Assembly: GCA_008125075.1 (NCBI GenBank)
Contig: VLTH01000002.1
Location: 2,156,777 to 2,220,776, forward strand
Direction: 5' to 3'
From: Acetivibrio alkalicellulosi
Lineage (GTDB): Bacteria; Bacillota; Clostridia; Acetivibrionales; Acetivibrionaceae
DNA length: 64,000 bases
Program-made: the position numbers and the translations under genes
Shown here: positions 1 through 7,626 of the stretch, piece after piece
Layout: the number at the start of each line of letters is the position of its first letter
How positions within the stretch are numbered: position 1 is the first letter of the stretch
Notes under the pieces: model-generated
The model's input: only the letters and a program-made list of their open reading frames with translations
Databases searched by the model: none
What the model was told of the DNA's origin: nothing

Positions 1-1
1 T

Positions 2-385
2 ATGACTGATACTTATGTAACAACACTAGAAATAGCTGCTGCCCTTCTAAAAATTCTTTCCTATCAGGAGGGTCAGGAAAATGTAATTGAAGAAATTGAC
101 AATAGTGATTCTGAAACCTCTGAAGGAATGGTAAGGCTTTTTATCAATATAGGTAGAAATAATAAAGTTCAACCTAGACATATTGTTGAGAGCATAGCCT
201 CCTCTACAGGCTTACCAGGTAAACTAATTGGTGCAATTGATATCTTTGATAAATTCACTTTTGTTGATGTTCCAAGAGAATATGCTTCTCAAGTGCTATC
301 ATCAATGAAAGATCATACAGTTAAAGGTAAAAAAGTTGTTGTTCAAAAATCTACTAAAAAAAGAAAACTTCATAGGAGAGCTTAA
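2..385 (+). CDS. DEAD-box RNA helicase, C-terminal part (partial, cut by window edge)
   Basis: This is the 3' end of a gene that begins before the window; the ATG at position 2 is probably internal. The visible 127 residues start with a helical linker (LEIAAALLKILSY) and continue into a small RRM-like domain of the DbpA type, with the beta strand VRLFINIGR near residue 45, the helix IVESIASSTGLPGKLIG, and the strand FTFVDVPREYA. The end is a basic tail (KKRKLHRRA). Proteins of the CshA/DbpA group unwind or remodel RNA, often rRNA, and use this domain to bind RNA. Helicase motifs are outside the window, so the call rests only on the C-terminal domain. The stop codon sits in the loop of a terminator hairpin. 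Confidence 0.8.
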   Translation: MTDTYVTTLEIAAALLKILSYQEGQENVIEEIDNSDSETSEGMVRLFINIGRNNKVQPRHIVESIASSTGLPGKLIGAIDIFDKFTFVDVPREYASQVLSSMKDHTVKGKKVVVQKSTKKRKLHRRA

Positions 386-402
386 ACTCTCCTTTTTTTT
401 TG
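374..402 (+). terminator. Rho-independent terminator of the DEAD-box helicase gene
   Basis: AGGAGAG (374-380) pairs with CTCTCCT (387-393) around a 6-nt loop, followed by a long T run. The helicase stop codon TAA lies inside the loop, so the gene ends within its own terminator. Confidence 0.85.
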
Positions 403-458
403 TTTTTTTCAATAAATTCTATTTTATGACTCCTTGCAGATTTCCGTCATAGGTTGCA

Positions 459-848
459 TTATTTTAAGACTTGATATAACTTTAAAATCTTATCTATTAT
501 GTTTTTTTCTCTAGAACCAAGTACAGGATGTATAATGCCAAGGGTTTCTATTATTTTATCTATATTCATTTTACTACTCCTATATGTATTAAAGTGTCTA
601 TCTAAATTTGTGTAAGTATCTAAATACAATTTACTTTTTTGAGCAGCAATTCCTAGAATTTCTCTTTGCTCATTTGGGGCATGCTGAGCTAATATATCCA
701 GTACTTTACATATAGAATCTATTGGACTAGTGGTAGCTATTTGATTTCTATCATTACTAGGATTTAAATTTAATACCTCTCCTATTTTTCCAGCAGCAAA
801 AATTCCATTTGCCACATCATATAAAGCCTTGTAATTGTACAAATTCAT
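459..848 (-). CDS. small helical protein of unknown function
   Basis: I do not recognise a family. The 129-residue protein is predicted mostly alpha-helical. It has an N-terminal segment LYNYKALYDVANGIFAAGKIGEVLN, a low-complexity Asn/Ser stretch, and a C-terminal half whose pattern IDKIIETLGIIHPVLGSREKNIIDKIL resembles the C-terminal block of the protein at 3753-4136. An in-frame GTG lies one codon upstream, but ATG at 848 is preferred because GAGGG precedes it. It sits alone and convergent to the helicase gene, in a run of small probable spore proteins. There is no signal peptide or clear membrane span. Confidence 0.6.
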   Translation of the reverse strand: MNLYNYKALYDVANGIFAAGKIGEVLNLNPSNDRNQIATTSPIDSICKVLDILAQHAPNEQREILGIAAQKSKLYLDTYTNLDRHFNTYRSSKMNIDKIIETLGIIHPVLGSREKNIIDKILKLYQVLK

Positions 849-863
849 CACCCTCTTTAGTTA

Positions 864-963
864 AGGAATGTGTGAAATATTACTTTCACTATTCACTGGG
901 CTTACTTGGCATCAAATAAATCCTTTAGTGAAATAGTTGTGGAAGTTATATTATCAGCGTTCC
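864..963 (-). repeat. MITE-like intergenic repeat, short (internally deleted) copy
   Basis: A 100-bp element whose two ends are imperfect inverted repeats: AGGAATGTGTGAAATATTAC at the left, and the complement of TATAACTTCCACAACTATTT at the right. It matches the ends of the longer copies at 7927-8084 and 10251-10413 but lacks their central hairpin. The rest of the 852-1205 gap shows no gene. Confidence 0.65.
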
Positions 964-1156
964 AAAACATTTAATAAGTTACTCTATTTACCTATCCTAT
1001 AATATGTATAACTTCTATTCTTCGTTACTTTTAACGAGAAATATTACCATTTTATTTTTTCCTGGAAATAATTAAATGCACCAAAACACTGGTTAAATAT
1101 ACACAATTCCAAATATTGGACTACTACTTAAAACTTCTCCTTATTATTAAAAGAAG

Positions 1157-1181
1157 CTCCACACTTTATAAAAGGGTGGAG
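1157..1181 (-). terminator. terminator hairpin downstream of the 118-aa gene
   Basis: CTCCAC (1157-1162) pairs with GTGGAG (1176-1181); read on the minus strand it is followed by a T-rich tract. Its core is shared with hairpins near 22216, 28701 and 55802. Confidence 0.55.
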
Positions 1182-1205
1182 TCAGCATTTCTAATATTAT
1201 ATACT

Positions 1206-1562
1206 TTATTCAACTGGGCTATTTAAATAAGTTTGCCATCCATATGCATTATCTGATTTTTTCTCTATTTCTGGGTTTATGTCTCCTCGCAATCTTTTAA
1301 ATTTGTCATGTGTTAAAATATTTCCTAGAACATCTCCACATTCTGCTAAAACTTCACATATGCAATCGATATCAACAAATTTTAGGATACCTTTATCCAA
1401 ACTTGCTACAAGCAAATCACCTATAACAGCCTCAACTACAAGAGCCTGTTTTTGACCTGATCTCAATACAATTACAACTCTCTCGCCTTTTAGAAGTTTA
1501 AGCAATTCTCTTATGTTCTCAGGAAAATCTCTATGCCTTCTAGTATCTACATCTCTATGCAT
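1206..1562 (-). CDS. 118-aa hypothetical protein, possible Sm/LSM-like small barrel
   Basis: No firm family assignment. After a charged N-terminus (HRDVDTRRHRDFPENIRELL) comes a beta-rich core, ERVVIVLRSGQKQALVVEAVIGDLLVASLDKGILKFVDIDCICEVL, whose alternation of hydrophobic strands and short turns looks like an LSM/KOW-like small barrel as in several spore-coat proteins; that is an inference. The start ATG at 1562 is supported by GGAGGAGGTG a few bases upstream. It may be distantly similar in style to the 65-aa protein at 47780-47977. It is monocistronic, with a terminator-like hairpin downstream. Confidence 0.6.
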   Translation of the reverse strand: MHRDVDTRRHRDFPENIRELLKLLKGERVVIVLRSGQKQALVVEAVIGDLLVASLDKGILKFVDIDCICEVLAECGDVLGNILTHDKFKRLRGDINPEIEKKSDNAYGWQTYLNSPVE

Positions 1563-1733
1563 AAACCAACACCTCCTCCAAAGCAGGTTACTACTATATA
1601 TTATGCAAAATTCTCATTATTGCTACTTTTTATGTCTACTTGTTATATGTATTTATATTTTTCTTCATGTAACATTTCCTCTTCAATATGAATAATATAT
1701 AGTTAGTATTTATTTTGTCTGGAGGTATGTAAT

Positions 1734-1850
1734 ATGTTTGCAAAATCAAAAAAAAATACTGAAAGAAACGCTAATGTATTTCTGTGGACAATTGTAATTA
1801 TATTTCTTCTGCTCCCAATTTTAAAGTCATTTGGTGCTATTTGTCTGTAG
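1734..1850 (+). CDS. 38-aa single-span membrane mini-protein
   Basis: The product has a short basic head (MFAKSKKNTERNANVF) and one hydrophobic segment (LWTIVIIFLLLPILKSFG), ending AICL. The start ATG at 1734 is preceded by TCTGGAGGT at good distance. The layout (basic head, one span, LLP motif) resembles the Gly/Phe mini-proteins at 5250, 6032 and 25441 and other tiny YjcZ-like sporulation proteins, though it lacks their GFGGFG tail. It stands alone between divergent and convergent neighbours. Its role is unknown; a spore membrane or coat location is an inference from context. Confidence 0.65.
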   Translation: MFAKSKKNTERNANVFLWTIVIIFLLLPILKSFGAICL

Positions 1851-1942
1851 AATCAAATACTTTGAAAAATAAAATTATCTTTCCTCATAATTTTCTTGTT
1901 GGCTAAGAGACCTATGGTTAAAAAATAGTTTTATGTAAATTC

Positions 1943-3085
1943 CTATGTTTTAAAAATTTTTTTTATTAAAAGAGCCAATATAATGGCTATGCCATTAAAA
2001 TATGGATAATTAAAATTTCCCCTTCTGTTTCCTTCTAAAAATTTCAAAACAGATTTTACTCCTGAATTAACCAGATAGGATACTTCATCCTCATTTAAAT
2101 CAAAGTCTAGAAATGAGATATCTGAAGTATTTATTTTTATTGTATTTTTGGGATCAAGCATTATATTTTTAGGTACACCTATGTCATGTACATAAGAAAT
2201 AAAATTTTTGAGTATATTAAATACATTGAGCCCATGAGTACTCTTTTTTCCAATAAGTCTCATTCCTACTACAGGTATTGGAGAATGCTTCTCACATTTA
2301 TTTGTATCAATTAGCCAAAAGGGAAAATTATCAAAAACTCCTCCATCAACAAAATAATGAGTTCTTTTAGTACCCCCTTCATTTCTTTTTATTTGTACAG
2401 GTTTAAATACAAATGGTACACTTATACTCATTCTAACTGCCTTTGCCACTTCAAAACTATCTGGATCAATACCATAATATAAAATATCATCAGGTAAAAC
2501 AACAATTTTACCTCTTGATGCATCCACTGCTGTCATTCTTATTCTATATCCTCTTGGGTTAACCCTATCTACTACTCCCCCTCTTAAGTCTCCAAAAGTT
2601 TTAATTCCTCTCCTTAATAAAATTTGTGACATCCATTCTTCTAAATAATCTCCATCATAAATATAGCCCTGCTTACAAAACTTAATAATTTGATTTAATA
2701 TACTGCATCTTTCCTCTATGTAATCACCCCCATTAAGTTTATAATCATGAAATTCCAATAACTTAAAAAACATCTCTTTTTGTTGTATTTGACTTATTGC
2801 CTGCCTCTTGCATAAGTCTATATAGTCAGAAATTATAGGTACTCTTTCAACAATATCACTCCCCTTTATTTTTTCAAGATTCAAACTATTTAATATACCT
2901 CTTAGACTAAATGCACTGTAACCTGAAGCAACAATAGTTCCCACAATAGCTCCCGCTGATACACCCGCAACATTTAGAAATCTCCACCCTCTATATTCAA
3001 ACGTCTCCAACGCCCCTACATAGGCTATCCCTTTAATGCCTCCACCACTTAAAATTAAATTTGATACTTTATCTTTTATAAACAC
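1943..3085 (-). CDS. patatin-like phospholipase family protein
   Basis: Lipid acyl hydrolase with the Ser-Asp dyad of the patatin family. Near the N-terminus is the glycine-rich oxyanion loop LSGGGIKGIAYVGALE (about residues 12-27), followed by the nucleophile elbow GVSAGAIVG with Ser at about residue 44. The catalytic Asp is in VDGGVFDNFP near residue 247. The 380-residue length allows an alpha-helical insert between the motifs (about 70-150). There is no signal peptide; a hydrophobic C-terminal stretch (GIAIILALLIKKIF) could anchor it to a membrane. The start is GTG at 3085 with AGGAG upstream; the overlapping ATG reads into a stop. Substrate is unknown. Bacterial relatives include secreted toxins and house-keeping lipases, and nothing here points to secretion. 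Confidence 0.9.
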   Translation of the reverse strand: MFIKDKVSNLILSGGGIKGIAYVGALETFEYRGWRFLNVAGVSAGAIVGTIVASGYSAFSLRGILNSLNLEKIKGSDIVERVPIISDYIDLCKRQAISQIQQKEMFFKLLEFHDYKLNGGDYIEERCSILNQIIKFCKQGYIYDGDYLEEWMSQILLRRGIKTFGDLRGGVVDRVNPRGYRIRMTAVDASRGKIVVLPDDILYYGIDPDSFEVAKAVRMSISVPFVFKPVQIKRNEGGTKRTHYFVDGGVFDNFPFWLIDTNKCEKHSPIPVVGMRLIGKKSTHGLNVFNILKNFISYVHDIGVPKNIMLDPKNTIKINTSDISFLDFDLNEDEVSYLVNSGVKSVLKFLEGNRRGNFNYPYFNGIAIILALLIKKIFKT

Positions 3086-3305
3086 ATTTTTTCTCCTAAT
3101 CTTTTTTTCTTATATATTATATTTATAAAATAAAAAAGTTAGAATGTAACACATTAATCATGTTATGAATATACTGTAAAGGAAAAGTCATTATAGACAC
3201 TCATGCTCTCAAACATGGCATGAAAAGCATAATGGTAATGAATGTCTCCTAAGGATGTGCATGTTTGCCACAGCAAACAAATTGCACAGACATAAATTCA
3301 AGGTT

Positions 3306-3332
3306 CTGTTCTGAAAAGTATTTTCAGAACAG
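3306..3332. repeat. perfect 12-bp-stem hairpin, recurrent type
   Basis: CTGTTCTGAAAA (3306-3317) and TTTTCAGAACAG (3321-3332) form a perfect stem with a 3-nt loop, just before the gene at 3370. Related hairpins with a TTCTATTCTG core lie at 41061 and 59302. The remaining 3086-3305 gap has no gene that I can support. Confidence 0.6.
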
Positions 3333-3369
3333 TTACATATATTTATAAAAAATAGAAAGGATTGATTTT

Positions 3370-3681
3370 ATGGCCAATAATGATTTGAATAAAACCCTAT
3401 CAGGTATTATGGAAACTATGGACAAAAAAACATTGCAGGATAACTTATCTAAAGCACTAGATGCTTTAAAGCACAGTAATACAGAAGAGTTGGCAAAGCA
3501 AATAAATTCTGTATGCAGTAGCCCAAAAGATTCACCTAATAAATCTCCACTAGAAAATATGAACATAAACACAGATGCAATAAAAAATATTAATAGTGCC
3601 GATTTAGAAAATCTACTAAATTACATAGGAAACCACAGTGATGAAATTAAAGATAAGCTAAAAGATGTAATAAAAGATTAG
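3370..3681 (+). CDS. 103-aa helical protein of unknown function
   Basis: Not recognised. It is polar, Asn/Lys-rich and helical, with two blocks: DKKTLQDNLSKALDALKHSN near residue 20 and a C-terminal NSADLENLLNYIGNHSDEIKDKLKDVI. It has no signal peptide or membrane span. AGAAAGGA precedes the ATG. It is followed 71 bp later by another small helical protein on the same strand (3753-4136), and the two probably share a transcript ending at the terminator at 4124. Such small helical proteins are common in spore-forming Clostridia near coat genes; any spore role is inference. Confidence 0.65.
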   Translation: MANNDLNKTLSGIMETMDKKTLQDNLSKALDALKHSNTEELAKQINSVCSSPKDSPNKSPLENMNINTDAIKNINSADLENLLNYIGNHSDEIKDKLKDVIKD

Positions 3682-3752
3682 TAAATTATATTAAATAATT
3701 ATGAAACGAAATCAACTTTTACAAAAATATAAATAACATGGAGGAAGAACTT

Positions 3753-4136
3753 ATGAGTGATGACTTGGATAAAAGTATAAAGCAGGCATTAGATATAATT
3801 AGTAATCCTGAAAATCTAAAAGGATTTCTCAATATTCTAGGAAATTCATCTAGCAGTCAAACAGCAGAAAACCAAACACAAAGCCAACCTTTGGCCGATA
3901 AAACTGATGAAAAATCCTCATTTGAAGGAATGGGTGAAAACCTTGACCTTTTACGAAAGGTTCAGGACGTTGTAAGTACACTCAACACCAGAAAAGATCC
4001 AAGAATAAACTTACTATCGGCTATTACTCCTTTTATGAATAAAAAGCGACAAAGAGCTGTTAACGACTGCGTACAACTTTTAAGGGTGTCACAGGTATTA
4101 CCTTTAATATTAAACTTCAATAACAAACAAAAATAA
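3753..4136 (+). CDS. 127-aa helical protein with RKDPRINLL motif
   Basis: An upstream in-frame ATG exists at 3738, but GGAGGA lies between it and the ATG at 3753, so translation very likely starts at 3753 (MSDDLDKSIKQ). The protein has an N-terminal helix, a Ser/Gln-rich linker (SSSSQTAENQTQSQPLADK) and a C-terminal helical block with RKDPRINLLSAITPFMNKKR followed by a hydrophobic helix (VSQVLPLILNF). That block resembles the C-terminal part of 459-848 in pattern. Function unknown. A strong bidirectional terminator follows, separating it from the convergent yabG gene. Confidence 0.65.
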   Translation: MSDDLDKSIKQALDIISNPENLKGFLNILGNSSSSQTAENQTQSQPLADKTDEKSSFEGMGENLDLLRKVQDVVSTLNTRKDPRINLLSAITPFMNKKRQRAVNDCVQLLRVSQVLPLILNFNNKQK

Positions 4137-4166
4137 GGGGTCCCCCCCCTTTTTTTTTGTTTGTTT
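4124..4166. terminator. strong bidirectional terminator between convergent genes
   Basis: CAAACAAAAA and GGGG on the left (4124-4140) pair with CCCC and TTTTTGTTTG on the right (4145-4166), giving a long A/T-flanked stem usable from both strands. It separates the small-protein pair from yabG. Confidence 0.85.
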
Positions 4167-4192
4167 GAATAATGCAACAAATTACACGTCCA

Positions 4193-5011
4193 TTAAATAA
4201 ATGTTAAACGTCCCCTTGTATTAACCCCTCCTATTCCTCTTGTTCCTGCATAAGTCCCTCTTACCGCTTGCTGAGGAGTTATAGTTTTGCTTTGTTCTGT
4301 TGTTGAAATCCTCTGAGCCACTATTGTAGGATCTAAAGAGTGTATCAAAACTCTTGCTGGTGAGCTTGCATAAGTAGCTCCTGCCGCAACAATCTCCTCA
4401 TAATAGGATTGACATGCTCCTGCATATATAAATAGTTTGTTAGGATCTGGCTGATACCGTCTTGCTTCTCTAACTGTTTGAGCATAATACCTTGAGTATG
4501 TATAACTATCAAATGATTTAGTATCAGTTGCACCTTTTCTTAAACCGTCATGACCTGTGAAAACTACAATGTCAGGTGAGTGTTGGGTCAGTAAGTTCCT
4601 TGCTGCTTGAGGTTGGTCTGGTTCATCTACATATACCCCTACAGGTCTCAAACCAATTCGTCTATAATAACTCATGCTTGAATTTAGAAAACTCCTGCTC
4701 CCATCTACATGTAGTATTTTCCCTGGTCTCCTCCTTCGTCTATCAAATAAAAATGGATATCTAAATAACTGGTTTAAGAAAAACCGGTTTTTATATTTAT
4801 TAAATCTTCCTTGTTCATTCAAATTTGTATTTCTTACATCAATTTTAATTAGATCATCCTCCTCTGCGTCTGCTGCAAGTCTGTATACTAATCCTTTAAG
4901 AAAATATTGACCGTCTCGATCCTCAGTTCTTATAATATCAGAAACAACAAATTTAATATCTCCTCCATATGATTTCCTTAAAACAATATCCCCTACTTTA
5001 TAATGTGGCAC
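4193..5011 (-). CDS. yabG: sporulation-specific protease YabG
   Basis: YabG is a mother-cell protease (MEROPS U57) that trims spore coat proteins such as SpoIVA and SafA; in C. difficile it also processes germination protease precursors. The 272-residue protein shows the family layout: an N-terminal small beta-barrel (HYKVGDIVLRKSYGGDIKFVVSDI), the LHVDGSRSFLN segment near residue 100, then IVVFTGHDGLRKGA (His about 154) and YAGACQSYYEEIVAAGATYA (conserved Cys about 201), followed by PARVLIHSLDP. The conserved His and Cys are likely catalytic. The start is GTG at 5011 behind a GGGGGG-type site. The C-terminus (GTYAGTRGIGGVNTRGRLTF) is typical. It sits among small, probably coat-associated proteins, which fits its role. 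Confidence 0.93.
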   Translation of the reverse strand: MPHYKVGDIVLRKSYGGDIKFVVSDIIRTEDRDGQYFLKGLVYRLAADAEEDDLIKIDVRNTNLNEQGRFNKYKNRFFLNQLFRYPFLFDRRRRRPGKILHVDGSRSFLNSSMSYYRRIGLRPVGVYVDEPDQPQAARNLLTQHSPDIVVFTGHDGLRKGATDTKSFDSYTYSRYYAQTVREARRYQPDPNKLFIYAGACQSYYEEIVAAGATYASSPARVLIHSLDPTIVAQRISTTEQSKTITPQQAVRGTYAGTRGIGGVNTRGRLTFI

Positions 5012-5249
5012 TTAAATTCCCCCTTTTCACCTTAAAATCTGAGCCTATGAGCAGCAAAATTACACATTACATCATATGCACTATAAATGTTTTTGGGGAA
5101 TGAAAATTTTATACTATGGCACGTTCAGATTAGTAACAAATAAAGAAAACTATAATATACTATTAAGGTAAAACTATTAAACACTTTAATTAATTTCTCA
5201 TAAGTATTTTTATGTTAATATTATTTTTATATCGAAAGGAGTGCAGAAT

Positions 5250-5468
5250 ATGTCTGATGAAAGAGCTTTCCCAGGTGTTGCACCAGTGGGCTCAGCAGCT
5301 GCTGGAGCAGCAACTACTCCAGTAGGAGGTACGGCAGCAGCTGCTGCAGGAGCAGGTGTAGGTCCATTCTTTGGAGGTTTTGGTTTCATATTTATTATCC
5401 TTATAATCATCATACTTCTTCCACTGTTTGGTTTCGGTGGATTCGGGGCTTTTGCACACGAGAGCTAA
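5250..5468 (+). CDS. Gly/Ala/Phe-rich membrane mini-protein (GFGGFG...AHES family)
   Basis: A 72-residue protein: a head MSDERAFPGVAPVG, an Ala/Gly-rich segment (about 15-42), a hydrophobic span with IFIILIIIILLPL (about 48-60), then FGFGGFGAFAHES. The span and tail are almost identical in two further genes of this window (6032-6196 and 25441-25605), so this is a paralogous family. It resembles tiny YjcZ-like sporulation proteins in size and architecture. ATG at 5250 is chosen over the upstream GTG because AAAGGAG lies just before it. A terminator follows at 5484. Confidence 0.8.
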   Translation: MSDERAFPGVAPVGSAAAGAATTPVGGTAAAAAGAGVGPFFGGFGFIFIILIIIILLPLFGFGGFGAFAHES

Positions 5469-5483
5469 CATATAAAAGTATTT

Positions 5484-5506
5484 AAAGGGGTTTATAAAAC
5501 CCCTTT
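5484..5506 (+). terminator. terminator after the 72-aa mini-protein
   Basis: AAAGGGG (5484-5490) pairs with CCCCTTT (5500-5506), followed by CTTT. Confidence 0.75.
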
Positions 5507-5510
5507 CTTT

Positions 5511-5569
5511 ATTAGAAGTTTTAGATAAAAGTGAAAGACTTCTAATAAAGGAGCTATATGCCTAAAACT
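5511..5569 (+). repeat. internal fragment of the MITE-like repeat
   Basis: It starts ATTAGAAGTTTTAGATAAAA and carries AAGTGAAAGACTTCTAATAA, the same order as the middle part of the full copies at 10251-10413 and (inverted) 7927-8084, but the inverted ends are missing. Confidence 0.55.
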
Positions 5570-5599
5570 AATTAGAAGTATTTTAAGGTGGTGATTGAT

Positions 5600-5929
5600 T
5601 TGAACTATTTAGACAGCTTTATAAGGCAAATAAAACAAAGTCCCGAATTTTGCAAACTAAAACAATCTAAAGATACTATATCTAAGAAACCAGAGCTAAA
5701 AAGTGAACTATTAAAAATCTATCAATTACAGACACATATATGTTCAACAGATATATCTGAAGCAGAAAGGCAAAGAAAAATATCTGAATTAAATAAACAA
5801 ATGACTACTCTATCTAAAATACCAGAGGTGGACATGTATCTTAACAATTATAAAAAATTTAATGAAATGATGATGGAAATAACAAAATTAATAAATAACT
5901 ACATATTTGAAGATCTTACTCTAAAGTAA
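5600..5929 (+). CDS. YlbF/YmcA family protein
   Basis: The 109-residue helical protein fits the YlbF/YmcA (Com_YlbF) family: an N-terminal helix FIRQIKQSPEFCKLKQSKDTI, a loop KPELKSELLKIYQLQTHI, a helix with ERQRKISELNKQM, and an end helix VDMYLNNYKKFNEMMMEITKLINNYIF. In Bacillus these proteins form the Y-complex that steers RNase Y-dependent mRNA maturation and affects sporulation and biofilm. Clostridia often carry additional paralogs of unknown function. TTG at 5600 is the preferred start, because AAGGTGGTGA lies directly upstream; the in-frame GTG at 5588 overlaps that site. Confidence 0.75.
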   Translation: MNYLDSFIRQIKQSPEFCKLKQSKDTISKKPELKSELLKIYQLQTHICSTDISEAERQRKISELNKQMTTLSKIPEVDMYLNNYKKFNEMMMEITKLINNYIFEDLTLK

Positions 5930-6031
5930 ATTTCAATGCATAATATAAAAACATACTATTTTTTTTAAATAGTGGAACCCTTTTTTTACAGTAGAATACA
6001 ATATAATAAATAAAAAAAAGGAGTGATTTAT

Positions 6032-6196
6032 ATGTCATACGATTCAAGAGTAGCAGCAGCACCTGGCGCAGTTGCAGCAGCTGGAGCAGGGTTTGGAGGC
6101 TTTGGGTTTATATTTATTATACTTATAATAATTATACTTCTTCCATTAATGGGCTTTGGTGGTTTCGGTGGTGGAGCTTTTGCACATGAAAGCTAA
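6032..6196 (+). CDS. 54-aa Gly/Phe membrane mini-protein (AHES family)
   Basis: The sequence opens MSYDSRVAAAPGAVAAAGAG, has a hydrophobic span IFIILIIIILLPLMGF, and closes GGFGGGAFAHES. It is a shorter paralog of 5250-5468, lacking most of the Ala/Gly insert. AAAAGGAGTGA precedes the ATG at 6032. It has the size and layout of YjcZ-like sporulation proteins. A strong terminator lies 130 bp downstream. Confidence 0.8.
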   Translation: MSYDSRVAAAPGAVAAAGAGFGGFGFIFIILIIIILLPLMGFGGFGGGAFAHES

Positions 6197-6325
6197 TTGA
6201 CACTTATTCAATTCACTTCTTACTTAAAATGTCAATTAAGAGCCTTGCCTTGATCTTGACATAATGCGGAAGAGAATTATCAGATTTTTTATCATAGGTG
6301 TTACTCCTCAAAAAATAAGCAGGTT

Positions 6326-6364
6326 AAAAAAGAAAAGAAGTATTTAACTACTTCTTTTCTTTTT
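6326..6364 (+). terminator. strong terminator downstream of the 54-aa mini-protein
   Basis: AAAAGAAAAGAAGTA pairs with TACTTCTTTTCTTTT around a short loop. The 6197-6521 gap otherwise contains only an imperfect AATTGACA/TGTCAATT inverted repeat (about 6195-6237) and no gene. Confidence 0.8.
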
Positions 6365-6521
6365 ATTGGTATTTTTGAAGCAAAATGAAATACTTACTTT
6401 AACCAAATATAAAATCTAATTTATTATTATTAATATATACATAATATTCTTTTATTTAGTAACCAAGAAAAACGTATCTACATAATATAGTGTGTAATCT
6501 ATTATTCAGGAGGTTATATTA

Positions 6522-7004
6522 ATGGAAGAATATCTTAATGTATCAATAGAAGAACCAATAGAGGAAAGACAGCCTTTCATGCCCTTTCCAGTCCCATATC
6601 CTCAACCTTTCACTCCTTGGTTTAATAATGTAGAAGGTCAACCAGGATTTGGTGCTTATCCATTCATGCCTGGATTTATGCCAATGTTTGGAGGATTTAC
6701 AGAAGGTCAATCTGGTTTTAATGGATATCCCTTTGCACCTGGCTATCTCCCTCAGCCTGGTTTTGGTGCCTTCCCATATCAATTCCAGTCACAATATTCT
6801 CCTATTGGATTGGGTATGGCACCACCTCTGTCAAAACAAAACGAAGACATAGAATCTCTCATCCCTGATGAAAGGATTTTCACCTTTGGTTTTGGTGTTC
6901 CCTTTGGTTTTGGTATTCCCTTTGGCTTTGGTGTTCCCTTTGGTTTTGGTGCTCCATTTGGTTTTGGCTTACCCTTTGGCTTTGGATATCCATTTATATT
7001 TTAA
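6522..7004 (+). CDS. Pro/Phe/Gly-rich repeat protein with FGFGxP repeats
   Basis: A 160-residue low-complexity protein. After an acidic head (MEEYLNVSIEEPIEE) comes a Pro/Phe-rich part with PFMPFPVPYPQPFTPW and GFGAYPF/GFNGYPF/GFGAFPY repeats, a short charged linker (KQNEDIESLIPDERI, about 105-120), and a C-terminal array of six FGFGxP hexapeptides ending PFIF. The aromatic Gly/Pro repeats suggest a structural, self-assembling protein such as a spore coat or exosporium component; this is inference, and no family is recognised. AGGAGG precedes the ATG. The repeats are encoded by near-identical 18-bp units, so copy number may vary between strains. Confidence 0.8.
   Translation: MEEYLNVSIEEPIEERQPFMPFPVPYPQPFTPWFNNVEGQPGFGAYPFMPGFMPMFGGFTEGQSGFNGYPFAPGYLPQPGFGAFPYQFQSQYSPIGLGMAPPLSKQNEDIESLIPDERIFTFGFGVPFGFGIPFGFGVPFGFGAPFGFGLPFGFGYPFIF
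6885..6992 (+). repeat. six tandem 18-bp coding repeats
   Basis: Six units of the type TTTGGTTTTGGTGTTCCC, each encoding FGFGxP, with third-position differences between units. It lies wholly inside the 160-aa gene. Confidence 0.9.
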
Positions 7005-7012
7005 CATGTTAA

Positions 7013-7040
7013 GCAAAAGGAAGCTAATGTTTCCTTTTGC
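7013..7040 (+). terminator. hairpin after the FGFGxP protein gene
   Basis: GCAAAAGGAA (7013-7022) pairs with TTCCTTTTGC (7031-7040). A second stem with ACGTAAAATG and CATTTTACGT follows at about 7051-7091. The rest of 7005-7353 holds an AACTTCCTCT/AGAGGAAGT inverted repeat (about 7171-7240) and repeat debris, and no gene. Confidence 0.55.
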
Positions 7041-7353
7041 CACTTTGAAAGACGTAAAATGCTCGAAGCTCAATGCCTCGACCATTTTACGTTTAGGTTT
7101 TAGACGTCAATGAAAATTCTTAAAACCCTAGCTTTTATTAGAAGTCATGCAACTTAGGCATCGTTTAAAAATAACTTCCTCTAAGTTTTCCACTTCCAAC
7201 GCTTTCATTACCACACGCGTTACGCGAAAAAGAGGAAGTAATTCTTTAGCCGAGCCTTAAGTAAAACACATAAAAAGCAAAGATTTTAAACACCACTTTG
7301 CTTATAAATTAGAAAATACATTTAAAGTAAACACTTTTTTGAGTAAGCTATCT

Positions 7354-7590
7354 CTATCTCTGTTGACCTGGATCTAAAGAACCTACAAGAACTATTTGAA
7401 TGGCTCTGTCCTTATCTATCAAAAGAGAGTTTACTTCAAACAGATTTAACAATAGTCCTGCTATAACAAGCCCCTGTGCTGGCGACAATGCTTTTCTTAA
7501 ACCATTTGACACAGGGTTTGTTCCTCCCGGTTTATTTAAAACATTTAAGAGCTCTTTTACTATTGAACTTAAATCTCCCTCTGTATACAC
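7354..7590 (-). CDS. 78-aa hypothetical protein
   Basis: Not recognised. It contains an amphipathic N-terminal helix (DLSSIVKELLNVLNK), a turn (PGGTNPVSNGLRK), a hydrophobic helix (GLVIAGLLLNLFEVNSLLI) and ends IQIVLVGSLDPGQQR. The GTG start at 7590 has AAGGAGGAGA just upstream. It is the second gene of a two-gene unit with the 41-aa protein at 7627-7752, 36 bp upstream on the same strand; both carry a DPG tripeptide near their C-termini. The position next to spore-type mini-proteins suggests a related role, without direct evidence. Confidence 0.65.
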   Translation of the reverse strand: MYTEGDLSSIVKELLNVLNKPGGTNPVSNGLRKALSPAQGLVIAGLLLNLFEVNSLLIDKDRAIQIVLVGSLDPGQQR

Positions 7591-7626
7591 TCTATCTCCT
7601 CCTTGTCATGAGTTTAACCGGGTTTT

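Noticed and set aside
6885-6992. Possible CRISPR-like direct repeats (18-bp units)
   Set aside because: The units are contiguous with no spacers, stay in one reading frame and encode FGFGxP; they are coding tandem repeats.
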